Assembly (NCBI RefSeq): GCF_014656215.1 | Contig: NZ_BNBZ01000001.1 | Span: 620,001 to 684,000 of the forward strand | Length of the DNA: 64,000 nucleotides | Source of the DNA: Streptomyces zaomyceticus | Lineage (GTDB): Bacteria > Actinomycetota > Actinomycetes > Streptomycetales > Streptomycetaceae | Reading direction: 5' to 3' | Part shown: positions 23,740 through 32,434 of the stretch, one piece after another | Layout of the letters: each line of letters begins with the position of its first letter | Position numbering within the stretch: position 1 is the first letter of the stretch | The notes under the pieces: model-generated | The model's database searches: none | What the model was told of the DNA's origin: nothing | Seen by the model: only the letters and a program-made list of their open reading frames with translations | Program-made: the position numbers and the translations under genes

Positions 23740-24876
23740 CTAGCCGTCGTACTTCGCGTCCGCCGCCGGGTCCAGTGCCAGCCGGTACCCCCGCTTCACC
23801 ACCGTCTGGATCAGCTTGGGCGTGCCGAGCGCGGCCCTGAGGCGGGCCATCGCCGTCTCCACCGCGTGTTCGTCCCGCCCCGCGCCGGGCAGTGCCTTCA
23901 GCAGGTCGGCCCGGGAGACCACCCAGCCGGGGCGGCGGGCGAGGAGCCCCAGGAGGGCCATTCCGGCGGGCGGGACGGGCCGCAGGACCTCGTCGACGAG
24001 GACGGCGTGGCCGCGGACCTCCACCCGGTGTCCCGCCACGGGCAGGACCCGGGCGCGGGCGGGCAATTCCCTGCAGAGCAGTTGGACGAGCGGCCCGAGC
24101 CGGAAGCGCTCCGGCTGGTACGTGTCGATGCCCTCGGCCTGGAGCGGGAGCGCCGTCACGGGGCCCACGCACACCGCGAGGACGTCGTGGCGCAGCGCGG
24201 CGACGAGTTGGTCCCGTACGCCCTTGGCCTCGGCCCGGGAGAACAGCGAGGCCGCGGCGGGGGCGCTGGTGAAGGTGATGGCGTCCAGGCCGCCGGAGAG
24301 GACCGCGTCGAGGAGCCGGTCGAGCGGGCCGATGTCCTCCGGGGGCATCCAGCGGTAGACGGGGACGCCGACGACCTCGGCGCCGCCGGCGGTGAGTGCC
24401 TCGACGAAACCGGGCAGCGGCTCCCCGTGCAGCTGGAGGGCGATCCGCCGGCCGGCCACTCCTTCGGCGAGGAGCCTGTCGAGGACCTCGGCCATGGATT
24501 CCGAGCTGGGCGACCAGGACTCGGTGAGTCCGGCGGCCCGGACGGCTCCCTTGACCTTGGGTCCCCGGGCGAGGAGTTCGACTCCCCGGAGGACGCCGAG
24601 GAGTTCCTCGCCGTATCCCCAGCCGTCGGCGGCCTCGACCCAGCCCCGGAAGCCGATCGCCGTGGTGGCGATGACGACGTCCGGGGCGTGGCCGATGAGT
24701 TCCTTGGTGGCGGCGAGGAGTTCGGTGTCGTCCGCGAGGGGCACGATCCGCAGTGCGGGGCCGTGGACGACGGCCGAGCCGCGTCGGCGCAGCAGCGCGA
24801 TGAGTTCGTCCGCGCGCCGCGCCGCGGTGACGCCGACGGTGAAGCCGGCGAGGGGGCCGTGTTCTTGCTCGTCCAT
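23740..24876 (-). CDS. nnaR: Uroporphyrinogen-III synthase-like nitrate regulator
   Basis: The start is the ATG of MDEQEHGPLAG (24874-24876). The 378-residue protein joins a HemD-type domain (about 10-255) to a C-terminal winged-helix DNA-binding domain (about 285-370, ending LIQTVVKRGYRL) of the OmpR/PhoB fold. In S. coelicolor the protein of this build, NnaR, controls nitrate and nitrite assimilation with GlnR; the adjacent nitrate transporter supports that. Whether the HemD part is catalytic is unknown. It follows narK by 84 bases on the same strand. The dedicated heme hemD should be elsewhere, so this copy is probably regulatory. Confidence 0.85.
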   Translation of the reverse strand: MDEQEHGPLAGFTVGVTAARRADELIALLRRRGSAVVHGPALRIVPLADDTELLAATKELIGHAPDVVIATTAIGFRGWVEAADGWGYGEELLGVLRGVELLARGPKVKGAVRAAGLTESWSPSSESMAEVLDRLLAEGVAGRRIALQLHGEPLPGFVEALTAGGAEVVGVPVYRWMPPEDIGPLDRLLDAVLSGGLDAITFTSAPAAASLFSRAEAKGVRDQLVAALRHDVLAVCVGPVTALPLQAEGIDTYQPERFRLGPLVQLLCRELPARARVLPVAGHRVEVRGHAVLVDEVLRPVPPAGMALLGLLARRPGWVVSRADLLKALPGAGRDEHAVETAMARLRAALGTPKLIQTVVKRGYRLALDPAADAKYDG

Positions 24877-24960
24877 GGTGCCCGAGCCTGACGGGGACGC
24901 GTGACAGTCTCGGTTCGCCCGTATTTCCTGATCGTTACGGTCCGCGCCGGGCACCGGGGA

Positions 24961-26319
24961 TCACACCTTCGCGTAGCCGGGCCGGGGCGCCGACCCGGTG
25001 ACGGCCTCGGCGTTCTCGGGGACCGCGGTGGGGCGCCGAAGGTATACCGCCCAGGTGACGACCATGCAGGCCGCGTAGAAGGCCAGGAAGGCCACGAAGG
25101 CGGCGGTGCCGGTGCCCGAGGTCTGGAAGGACTGGCGGAAGGCGAGGTTGATGCCGAGGCCGCCGACCGCTCCGACCGCTCCGATGAGGCCCATGGCGGC
25201 ACCGGAGAGCCGTCGTCCGTAGGCTTCGGCGGCCTCGCCGGCGAGGCCCTTGCGGTGCCCCTGGGCGAGGAAGATCGCCGGGATCATCTTGAAGGTGGAG
25301 CCGTTGCCGAGGCCGCTGAGGACGAAGAGCCCGATGAAGCCGACGAGGAAGACGGTGAGGGACTCGATCACGGAGGCGTAGATCACCACACCGGTCGCGG
25401 CGGCCATCGCGGCGAAGGTCCCCAGGGTGATGCGGGCGCCGCCGTGCCGGTCGGCGAGGGAGCCGCCGACGGGCCGGATGAGCGAGCCGAGCAGCGGGCC
25501 GATGAAGGTGAGCGAGGCGGCCTGGAGCGGGGTGCGTCCGAACTGGGTCTGGAGGACGAGTCCGAAGGCGAAGCTGTAGCCGATGAAGGAGCCGAAGGTG
25601 CCGATGTAGAGGAAGGCCATGATCCAGGTGTGGCGGGCCCGCACGGCCTCCTTCGCGGCCCCGGTGTCGTTCTTGACGGGGGCGAGGTTGTCCATGAAGA
25701 GCGCGGCGCACACGGCGGCGATCACGATCAGGGGGAGGTAGACGCCGAGCACGATCCTGGGGTGCATTGCGCCTGCGGTGCCGATGACGAGGAGGCCGAC
25801 GAGCTGGACGACGGGGACGCCGATGTTGCCGCCGCCCGCGTTGAGGCCGAGTGCCCAGCCCTTCTTCCGCAGCGGGAAGAAGGCGTTGATGTTGGTCATG
25901 GAGGAGGCGAAGTTGCCGCCGCCGACGCCGGTGAGCGCGGCCACCAGGACGAAGGTGGTGTACGAGGTGCCGGGCTCCATCACCGTGAAGGCGAAGCCGG
26001 TGGGCAGCAGGAGCAGCAGGGCGCTGAAGACGGTCCAGTTACGGCCGCCGAAGCGGGCGACGGCGAAGGTGTACGGGATCCGGATCAGCGCGCCGACGAA
26101 GGTCGCGGTTCCGATCAGGAAGAACTTGCCGGCGGGGTCGATGCCGTACTGCGGCCCCATGAAGAGGACCATGACCGACCACAGGCTCCAGATGGAGAAG
26201 CCGATGTGCTCGGAGATCACGGAGAAGAGCAGGTTCCGCCGTGCGATCTTCTCCCCCGTCTCGCGCCAGAAGGTCTCGTCCTCCGGCTCCCACTGTTCGA
26301 TCCACCGGCCGCCGCCCAT
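24961..26319 (-). CDS. narK: Nitrate/nitrite transporter, major facilitator superfamily
   Basis: The ATG at 26317-26319 has GGAGG 8 bases upstream and gives 452 residues with about 12 membrane helices. The nitrate-signature motifs are visible: GVGGGNFASSMTNINAFFP in the first half and GLGNGSTFKMIP in the second, both typical of the NNP family. The N-terminal tail (WIEQWEPEDETFWRETG) is also family-typical. It imports nitrate or exchanges it for nitrite. It is followed by nnaR and preceded by GlnR-like sites. Confidence 0.92.
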   Translation of the reverse strand: MGGGRWIEQWEPEDETFWRETGEKIARRNLLFSVISEHIGFSIWSLWSVMVLFMGPQYGIDPAGKFFLIGTATFVGALIRIPYTFAVARFGGRNWTVFSALLLLLPTGFAFTVMEPGTSYTTFVLVAALTGVGGGNFASSMTNINAFFPLRKKGWALGLNAGGGNIGVPVVQLVGLLVIGTAGAMHPRIVLGVYLPLIVIAAVCAALFMDNLAPVKNDTGAAKEAVRARHTWIMAFLYIGTFGSFIGYSFAFGLVLQTQFGRTPLQAASLTFIGPLLGSLIRPVGGSLADRHGGARITLGTFAAMAAATGVVIYASVIESLTVFLVGFIGLFVLSGLGNGSTFKMIPAIFLAQGHRKGLAGEAAEAYGRRLSGAAMGLIGAVGAVGGLGINLAFRQSFQTSGTGTAAFVAFLAFYAACMVVTWAVYLRRPTAVPENAEAVTGSAPRPGYAKV

Positions 26320-26395
26320 GTCGTACCTCCGCGGGTGTCGGGTCCTGGGGCGTCCACAGCCCCGGTCCACCTGCCCCTGACGCTAGGGAGGCCGC

Positions 26396-26432
26396 GTTTC
26401 AGCCCGGTGCCGCGAGGTGACGGGAACGGAAC
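26396..26432. promoter_or_regulatory. GlnR-like half-sites upstream of narK
   Basis: About 80-115 bases upstream of narK, gtttc-n6-gtgcc (26396-26411) is followed by gtgac-n6-ggaac (26417-26432). The second fits the GlnR pattern GTnAC-n6-GAAAC with one mismatch and the first fits it in reverse with one mismatch. GlnR and NnaR are known to control nitrate genes in Streptomyces. Matched by eye only. Confidence 0.4.
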
Positions 26433-26696
26433 CTTGCTCTCACCCGGAGCGCGGAGGTCGTGTGAGCGCCCCCGCTCGCCCCGGGCCCGCCGGGAGCCGC
26501 CGGGTGCCGCCCCGAAGCGGTGGCGCCACGCCCCGGAACCCGCTCGGGCCCGGCGCCGGCCCCTCTCCGGCCCCCCGGCCCCCCTCGCCGCCCCCCGGGG
26601 GCCCTCTGCCCCCGCCCGGGCCTTCTCCTGGCCCGCTCAGCCCCCGAGGGCCCCTCGTCCCGCCCGAGGCCCTCTCCGGGCCCGCTCGGCCCTCGC
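26433..26696. other. C-rich gap between narK upstream region and LysR gene
   Basis: No gene seen. The plus strand is heavily biased to C over G, with many runs of 4-6 C and near-repeats of gctcagccccc and ggccctctcc. The complementary G-runs could fold into G-quadruplexes in the 3' untranslated end of the LysR transcript. Confidence 0.5.
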
Positions 26697-27770
26697 TCAG
26701 CCCCCGGGCAGCCCCGGCTCGCCCTCCGGCAGCCAGGAACCGGCCGGGCGGGTGTGCCAGCCCTCCCGCGCGCCGATCTCGGCGGCGGCGGCCCGCAGGG
26801 CGTCCAGACCGGGATGGCGCAGCCCCTTGCGCCACACCAGGCTCACCGGTGACAGGGGTACGGGGTCGACGAGCGGCCTCAGCACACAGTCCGGCATGGG
26901 CGGGAAGTCGACGACGGCGAGCACCGGGGTGCGGTGCTTGGCCATGATGCGGCGGAACTCCTCCTTGCCGACGGCGAGCGGCGCGGGCGGGGCGACGTCG
27001 ATGCCGCGTCCGGCGAAGAGCCGGGCGGCGAGGTCGGTCCACTCGGGTGTGCGGTCGTTCCCCGCGCCCGCGTAGATCCGTTCCCCGGCGAGCGTGGCGA
27101 GCGGCACCTCGGTCAGGCCGGCGAGCGGGTGGTCCTCGGGCAGGATCACGGCCATCCGCTCGTACCGCACGAACTGGGCGTCGAGCCGTGCCCGCAGCGC
27201 CGCGTCGAGCCCTCCGTACCGGCCGAAGGAGGTGTCGATCCGCCCGGCGAGGATCTCCCGCACGGCTCCGGTGAGTCCGCTCTCGTAGCGGGCCATCAGC
27301 TCCTGGTCGGGGGCGAGTTCGCGGGCCCGGCGCAGGACCGCCTCGGGGGCGAGGCCGGGGCTGTTGAGGTCGACGAGGAGGGGGCGGGGCGCGGCACGGA
27401 AGGCCTCGGTCAGCTCGTCGTGGGCGGCCAACACCCTTCGCGCGTACGGGAGAAGTCGCTCGCCGTCGGGAGTGAGGGCGACCTGCCGGGTGGTCCGCAC
27501 GAACAGCTCGGCCCCCAACTCCCGCTCCAGACGCCGGATGTCCCGGCTGAGGGCCTGCTGGGCGATGTAGAGGCGGGCGGCGGCACGGGTGAAGTGCAGT
27601 TCCTCGGCGACGGAGGTGAAGGCCCGCAGCAGCCGGGGGTCGACGTCGTGCGCGACGGACGAAGAAGGAGGCGAAGGGGAAGGGGAAGGCGAGGGGGATG
27701 GGGAAGGACCGGGGGAGGAGTCGGCGGAGACCACCGCCGCATTTAACAACACGGGTGCGTGAATGGCCAC
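26697..27770 (-). CDS. LysR-family transcriptional regulator
   Basis: A LysR regulator with its winged helix-turn-helix at about 43-102 (RLLRAFTSVAEELHFTRAAARL) and a ligand-binding domain to residue 357. The start is uncertain: GTG at 27768-27770 or GTG at 27732-27734; neither has a clear ribosome site. Both give an unusual N-terminal extension containing a run of Ser-Pro repeats before the DNA-binding domain, and no start codon exists between the run and the domain. It is divergent from the MFS transporter gene, 47-83 bases away, the usual LysR arrangement for a regulator and its target. The effector is unknown. Confidence 0.85.
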   Translation of the reverse strand: MAIHAPVLLNAAVVSADSSPGPSPSPSPSPSPSPPSSSVAHDVDPRLLRAFTSVAEELHFTRAAARLYIAQQALSRDIRRLERELGAELFVRTTRQVALTPDGERLLPYARRVLAAHDELTEAFRAAPRPLLVDLNSPGLAPEAVLRRARELAPDQELMARYESGLTGAVREILAGRIDTSFGRYGGLDAALRARLDAQFVRYERMAVILPEDHPLAGLTEVPLATLAGERIYAGAGNDRTPEWTDLAARLFAGRGIDVAPPAPLAVGKEEFRRIMAKHRTPVLAVVDFPPMPDCVLRPLVDPVPLSPVSLVWRKGLRHPGLDALRAAAAEIGAREGWHTRPAGSWLPEGEPGLPGG

Positions 27771-27817
27771 TGAACAGGTGTTGGACCCGCCGGGCCCGCT
27801 CCCCCGAACCTTGATCC

Positions 27818-29089
27818 ATGCCGCAACCGGACCTCACCCTCACCCCGGCGGGCCCGGCCCTCGCCCCTCGCTACCGCGAACGACCGACCGCCGACCGCAT
27901 CAGCCCCCACCCCCGCAATCCCTATCTCCGCCTCTTCACCGTCCCGGGCACCCGCGCCTTCACGGCCGGCAATCTGATCGCCCGGCTGCCCATGGGCATG
28001 TTCGGCGTCAGCGCCGTGATCATGATCGCGGGGGCGTACGACTCGTACGCGCTCGCGGGCGGCGTCACCGCCACCGGCATGGCCGCCGGCGCCCTCACCG
28101 CCCCCTGGATCGCCCGGCTCGTCGACCGGTACGGCCAGGCGCGGATCGCGGTCCCCGCCACCGCCTACGCGGTCCTCGGCCATCTCGTCCTGGTGCTGTG
28201 CGTCCACGGCCGGGCGCCCGTCTGGGCCCTGTTCGCCACCACCGCGCTCACCGCCACCGCCCCCAACACCGGCGGCATGTCCCGGGCCCGCTGGGCCCAT
28301 CTGCTGCGCGGCCGGCCCGACGCCCTGCACACCGCCAACGCCTTCGAGCAGGCCACCGACGAACTCTGCTTCATGCTCGGCCCGATCGTCGCCGCGGTGC
28401 TCTGCTCGACCGTCTTCCCCGAGGCGGGCACCCTCGCCGGCGCCACCCTCTTCCTCGTCGGGGTGCTGATCTTCGCCGCCCAGCGCTCCACCGAACCGCC
28501 GGTCGCACCCCGCACCGCCGCGGGCTCCCCGCTGCGGCTCCCCGGCATGGCCCCGCTCCTGGCGGTCTTCCTCGCCACCGGGTCGGTCTTCGGCTCGATG
28601 GAGGTGGTGACCCTGGCGTACGTGGACGGCCCGGTCGCCGGCCCGGTCCTCGCCCTGCAGGCCGCCGGCTCCTGCGCGGCGGGCCTCCTCTACGGCCGCG
28701 CCCACCGCACCGCGTCGCTGCGCACCTGCCTGGCCGCGATGGCGCTCCTGATGACGATGCCGCTGCTCGCCGCCTCGACCGGCTCGCTCCCGGCGCTCGC
28801 CGCCGGACTCCTGACGGCGGGCATGGCGACGGCACCGACGCTGGTGACGGGGATGGGGCTGGTCCAGCGCCTGACGCCGCCGTCCCAGCTCAACGAGGGC
28901 ATGACACTGGCCGTGACCGCGCTCCTCGGCGGCATCGCGGCCGGCTCCGCCACCGGCGGCTGGGCCGCCGACCACGCGCCCTTCGCCGCCTTCGGCTTCC
29001 TGATACCGGCAGGCGCGGCGGCCCTGGCGTTCGCCCTCTGCGCGGCGACCGGAGTCGGCCGCGCGCCCGGGCATCAGGTCCGGGCATGA
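27818..29089 (+). CDS. MFS transporter
   Basis: A 423-residue membrane protein with 12 predicted helices of the major facilitator superfamily; the loop between helices 2 and 3 (WIARLVDRYGQARI) is the family's conserved basic motif. Most similar in layout to drug or metabolite efflux pumps of Actinobacteria. The N-terminus is about 40 residues long before helix 1. It is divergent from a LysR gene, which probably controls it. Substrate cannot be told from sequence. A hairpin terminator follows directly. Confidence 0.85.
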   Translation: MPQPDLTLTPAGPALAPRYRERPTADRISPHPRNPYLRLFTVPGTRAFTAGNLIARLPMGMFGVSAVIMIAGAYDSYALAGGVTATGMAAGALTAPWIARLVDRYGQARIAVPATAYAVLGHLVLVLCVHGRAPVWALFATTALTATAPNTGGMSRARWAHLLRGRPDALHTANAFEQATDELCFMLGPIVAAVLCSTVFPEAGTLAGATLFLVGVLIFAAQRSTEPPVAPRTAAGSPLRLPGMAPLLAVFLATGSVFGSMEVVTLAYVDGPVAGPVLALQAAGSCAAGLLYGRAHRTASLRTCLAAMALLMTMPLLAASTGSLPALAAGLLTAGMATAPTLVTGMGLVQRLTPPSQLNEGMTLAVTALLGGIAAGSATGGWAADHAPFAAFGFLIPAGAAALAFALCAATGVGRAPGHQVRA

Positions 29090-29092
29090 CGA

Positions 29093-29122
29093 AGGCCCGG
29101 CAGTCTGACGACTGCCGGGCCT
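29093..29122 (+). terminator. Terminator after MFS gene
   Basis: aggcccggcagt and actgccgggcct form a perfect 12-bp stem with a 6-base loop, starting 4 bases after the stop codon. Confidence 0.75.
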
Positions 29123-29147
29123 CCGCCCACATGGGATGAGATGTCCT

Positions 29148-29165
29148 GAGGGGGCATGCCCCCTC
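29148..29165 (-). terminator. Likely tmRNA terminator
   Basis: gaggggg and ccccctc form a 7-bp stem with a catg loop, ending 11 bases beyond the tmRNA 3' end on the minus strand. Weak by itself; position supports it. Confidence 0.45.
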
Positions 29166-29175
29166 GGACGCTCGG

Positions 29176-29565
29176 TGGAGATGGCGGGAATCGAACCCGC
29201 GTCCAACGGTACGGAAACAGGGCTTCTCCGTGCGCAGTCCGCTACGAGTTTCTCAGCCCCGGAGATCACACGGACAAGTCTCCGACGGGCTCAGTCACTG
29301 TTTGATTTCCCTCCAACCCCCGTGACCGGGGCTAGAGGTTTAGATCCCTAAATGACGCCAGGATCCGGGTCGGGACCACCCCCGGGCTGACGCTCCTCAC
29401 AGAGGCTTCTTGTCGTTACCTAAAATTAGGCAGCGAGGGCGAAGCGGGAGTTATCGCTCTTGGAGTTGGCGATTATTGGTTGCGACATATGGTTAACGAG
29501 ATCATTGCCGCTTCCTCGACACGCTTCCCCTGCATCGGTATCCGCTGTCGAAACCGATCATCCCC
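29176..29565 (-). ncRNA. ssrA: Transfer-messenger RNA (tmRNA)
   Basis: Both ends of the tRNA-like domain are present: the 5' GGGGATG pairs with the 3' CATCTCC, and the T-arm reads GGGTTCGATTCCC with the usual TTCGA core. The tag reading frame gives ANSKSDNSRFALAA followed by TAA at the expected place after the first pseudoknot region. tmRNA rescues stalled ribosomes with SmpB, whose gene is 98 bases upstream on the same strand. The 3' CCA is not encoded (the sequence reads ACCG), so it must be added by the tRNA nucleotidyltransferase, common in Streptomyces. The 390-base length excludes the added CCA. Ends are set from pairing, within a base or two. Confidence 0.95.
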
Positions 29566-29610
29566 ATGTTGTTTTTTCAAAGGTCGCACCCGCTGTGAGG
29601 TGCGTGACCC

Positions 29611-29640
29611 ATCGTACGTGACCGACGGGCGCTGTCGCCA
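29611..29640 (-). promoter_or_regulatory. Candidate tmRNA promoter
   Basis: On the minus strand TGGCGA and TACGAT are 18 bases apart, about 46 bases before the mature tmRNA 5' end, consistent with a short precursor trimmed by RNase P. The -35 match is partial. Confidence 0.35.
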
Positions 29641-29663
29641 GCGTATTACCCGCGGCCGCGCCG

Positions 29664-30203
29664 CTAGCCGGCCTGGGCCGCCCGCTGCTTGCGCTTGGCC
29701 GCCGCGATGGCCCGGTTGGTCTCGCGGGTGTCCTGCTTCTCACGCAGGGTCTGCCGCTTGTCGAACTCCTTCTTGCCCTTGGCGAGCGCGATCTCGACCT
29801 TGACCCGGCCGTTGAGGAAGTACAGCGCGAGGGGCACGATCGTGTGACCCGTCTCCTGCGACTTCGACTCCAGCTTGTCGATCTCCTCGCGGTGCAGCAG
29901 CAGCTTGCGCTTCCGCTTCGCCGAGTGGTTGGTCCAGCTGCCCTGCATGTACTCGGGCACATGGATGTTGTGCAGCCACGCCTCGTGGTTGTCGATCTGC
30001 ACGAAGCCGTCGACCAGCGAGGCGCGGCCCATCCGCAGCGACTTCACCTCGGTGCCCATGAGGACGACGCCGCACTCGTAGGTGTCGACGATGTGATAGT
30101 CGTGGCGCGCCTTCTTGTTCTGCGCGATGATCTTGCGCTCGGGCGCCTTGTCCTGGTTCTTCTTCGCAGGCTTGCCCTGCACGTTCACGAGTCCCTTTGC
30201 CAT
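29664..30203 (-). CDS. smpB: SsrA-binding protein SmpB
   Basis: SmpB binds the tRNA-like part of tmRNA and places it in the A site of stalled ribosomes. The 179-residue product shows the family blocks [61 protein letters not shown] and the basic C-terminal tail with [17 protein letters not shown]. It is slightly longer than the usual 160 residues because of an N-terminal basic extension. It lies next to its RNA partner ssrA, downstream of the S41 protease gene by 18 bases. Confidence 0.96.
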   Translation of the reverse strand: MAKGLVNVQGKPAKKNQDKAPERKIIAQNKKARHDYHIVDTYECGVVLMGTEVKSLRMGRASLVDGFVQIDNHEAWLHNIHVPEYMQGSWTNHSAKRKRKLLLHREEIDKLESKSQETGHTIVPLALYFLNGRVKVEIALAKGKKEFDKRQTLREKQDTRETNRAIAAAKRKQRAAQAG

Positions 30204-30221
30204 AGTGCGGTCATTTTCGCA

Positions 30222-31415
30222 CTACGAGCCCCCTCCGAGGCCACTCAATACTGTCCTCGCCCGTTCCTCCGCCCGTTCCCCGGCCGACAGGTCCGGGGTG
30301 ATACCGCGTCCGTCCACGGCGTGACCGGCCGGTGTGCGGTAGTGGCCGACGGTCAGCTCGGCGACGGAGCCGTCCGGCAGGGCGCTCGGCATCTGGACCG
30401 AGCCCTTGCCGAAGGTGCGCGAACCGACCGTGACCGCCCGGCCCCGGTCCTGGAGGGCGCCGGTGAGCAGCTCGGCCGCGCTCATGGTGCCCCCGTCGAT
30501 CAGTGCCACCAGGGGCCGGACGGTGTCGCCGCCGCCCTCGGCGTACACGGCCCGCTGCTCGCCCTCCACGTCGTACGTGGCGACGAGGCCGCCGTCCAGG
30601 AAGGCGGAGGCGGCCACGGCGGCCTCCGCGACCAGGCCGCCCGCGTTGCCCCGCAGGTCCAGGAGGACACCGGCACCCGCCGGAGCGGCCCGTACCGCGT
30701 CCCTGACCCGGGTGCCCGCGCCCTTGGTGAAGGCGGCGACCCGGATCATCAGGGTCCCGTCGTCGAGGCGGCGGACGGTGACCGGGTCCGTGGCGAGCCG
30801 GGCCCGCCGCAGGGTCTGCGTCCAGGCGGCGCGGCCGCGCTCGACCCGGAGGGCGACGGCGGTGCCGGGGATCCCGTCGCCGCGCAGGAGGGCGACGACC
30901 TCGGAGACCGAGAGCCCGTCGACCGGGCGTCCGTCGACGGAGACGAGCCGGTCGCCGGAGCGGAGTCCGGCCTTCTCGGCGGGGCCGCCGGCCTGTACCC
31001 GGGTGACCCGGACACGGCCTTCGGCGGCCCGTCCGGCGGAGAGCCCCACACCGGTGTAGGCGCCGTCGAGGGACTGCTCGAACTCGGCGTACTCCCTCTT
31101 GTCGTACACCGCGCCCCAGCGGTCCCCGCTGCGGCTGACGAACTCCTCGGCTGCCTGCTTGCCCGACTTCCCGTCGGCCATGGCCGCGGCGGCGGCCCGG
31201 CGCAGCGCGGCGCTGTCGACGGTGTCACGGCCCGCGCCGCCGGAGGGCCGCTCCCCCGCACGCGTGGACGCCCCCGCGGGACCCGCGGAATCTTGTCGGG
31301 GCAGGGAGCCGGTGGCGGCGGCGGTGGCGAGGACCCCGGTGAAGACCAACGTCAGAACGGCCCCACGGAGTACTCCGCGGGGCCGGATACAGAAGTGTCG
31401 GGTGCCGGCCGGCAT
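30222..31415 (-). CDS. S41 carboxy-terminal processing protease
   Basis: I start at the ATG of MPAGTRHFCIR (31413-31415); an upstream start in frame would extend it by 16 residues. The 397-residue protein has one N-terminal membrane segment (about 15-35), a PDZ domain (about 118-205, with TGVGLSA and AEKAGLRSGD) and the tail-specific protease domain with Ser312 in GGTMSAAEL and Lys337 in TFGKGSVQ, 25 residues apart as expected for the Ser-Lys dyad. It should cleave proteins from their C-termini at the outer face of the membrane. It lies between ftsX and smpB on the same strand, an arrangement seen in other actinobacteria. The target is unknown. Confidence 0.93.
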   Translation of the reverse strand: MPAGTRHFCIRPRGVLRGAVLTLVFTGVLATAAATGSLPRQDSAGPAGASTRAGERPSGGAGRDTVDSAALRRAAAAAMADGKSGKQAAEEFVSRSGDRWGAVYDKREYAEFEQSLDGAYTGVGLSAGRAAEGRVRVTRVQAGGPAEKAGLRSGDRLVSVDGRPVDGLSVSEVVALLRGDGIPGTAVALRVERGRAAWTQTLRRARLATDPVTVRRLDDGTLMIRVAAFTKGAGTRVRDAVRAAPAGAGVLLDLRGNAGGLVAEAAVAASAFLDGGLVATYDVEGEQRAVYAEGGGDTVRPLVALIDGGTMSAAELLTGALQDRGRAVTVGSRTFGKGSVQMPSALPDGSVAELTVGHYRTPAGHAVDGRGITPDLSAGERAEERARTVLSGLGGGS

Positions 31416-31493
31416 GGCGCCCACTCTAGGACAAGGCGATGGCGCCGCACGGGCTTTGCCCATACGACGCCATGTGCCGGCAGGGGTGTCTTG

Positions 31494-32411
31494 TCACACC
31501 TTCAGGTACTTGCGCAGCGCGATGAAAGCGGCCACGGCGGGCATCAGCAGCCCGATGGCGATCACGAGCGGCAGCTTGGCGAGGACGGCGTCCCAGCCGA
31601 TGAAGTTGACGAGCTGCATCTTCTCCGCGAGGGCGATGCCGTGGTCGATCAGGAAGTACCGGCCGACGAGCAGCAGCACACAGGCGACCGCGCCGCCCAG
31701 GAGTCCGGCGAAGGCGGCCTCCATGATGAACGGCATCTGGATGTAGAAGCTGGACGCGCCGACGAGCCGCATGATCCCGGTCTCGCGGCGCCGGCTGAAG
31801 GCCGAGACACGGACGGTGTTGACGATCAGCATCAGCGCGATGACCAGCATCAGACCCATGACGCCGAGAGCGGCGATGTTCATGCCGTTCATCAGGTCGA
31901 AGAGGTTCTGCAGGATGTTCCGCTGGTCCTGGACCGATTCGACCCCGTCACGGCCGGCGAAGGCCGTGGCCACCACCTTGTACTTCTCCGGGTCCTTGAG
32001 CTTGACCCGGAACGACTCCTGCATCTGGTCGGGCGTCACCACGGAGGCGATGGCGGTGTCGCCGTACTGCTCCTTGTAGTGCTTGAACGCCTGGTCGGCC
32101 GACTCGTGCTGGACGGTCTCGACGATGTCCATCTTCCGCAGGTCGGACTCGATCTGCTCCTTCTGCTGCGCGGTGACCGCGCCCTTGGCGCACTTGGCCG
32201 CCGTGGCCGCGTCGGCCTTGTTGCAGAGGAAGATGGAGACGTTGACCTTGTCGTACCAGTAGTCCTTCATCGTGCTGACCTGCTCGCGCATGAGCAGCGC
32301 GCCGCCGAACAGGGCGAGCGAGAGGGCCACGGAGACGATGACGGCGAAGGTCATCGTGAGATTGCGCCGGAGACCGACGACGATCTCGGAGAGCACGAAC
32401 TGAGCGCGCAT
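31494..32411 (-). CDS. ftsX: Cell division ABC transporter permease FtsX
   Basis: A 305-residue membrane protein: one helix near residues 20-42, a large extracytoplasmic domain (about 45-165) and three more helices (about 180-205, 230-255, 275-300), the FtsX layout. With FtsE it couples ATP use to activation of peptidoglycan hydrolases. The extracytoplasmic domain has a cysteine pair (Cys63 and Cys74) that could form a disulfide. The start follows the ftsE stop by 23 bases on the same strand. Motifs MRLVGASSFYIQMPF and ALRKYLKV are family-typical. Confidence 0.95.
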   Translation of the reverse strand: MRAQFVLSEIVVGLRRNLTMTFAVIVSVALSLALFGGALLMREQVSTMKDYWYDKVNVSIFLCNKADAATAAKCAKGAVTAQQKEQIESDLRKMDIVETVQHESADQAFKHYKEQYGDTAIASVVTPDQMQESFRVKLKDPEKYKVVATAFAGRDGVESVQDQRNILQNLFDLMNGMNIAALGVMGLMLVIALMLIVNTVRVSAFSRRRETGIMRLVGASSFYIQMPFIMEAAFAGLLGGAVACVLLLVGRYFLIDHGIALAEKMQLVNFIGWDAVLAKLPLVIAIGLLMPAVAAFIALRKYLKV

Positions 32412-32434
32412 GGTGTGTTCTGTCCCCTAGCTGC

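Noticed and set aside
23016..23840. Overlapping open frames in the repeat region between helD and nnaR
   Set aside because: Every frame is open because of repeats and GC bias; none has a ribosome site or recognisable domain.
26440..27843. A 467-codon collagen-like frame on the minus strand
   Set aside because: It is an out-of-frame shadow of the LysR gene extended by the C-rich gap; no ribosome site.
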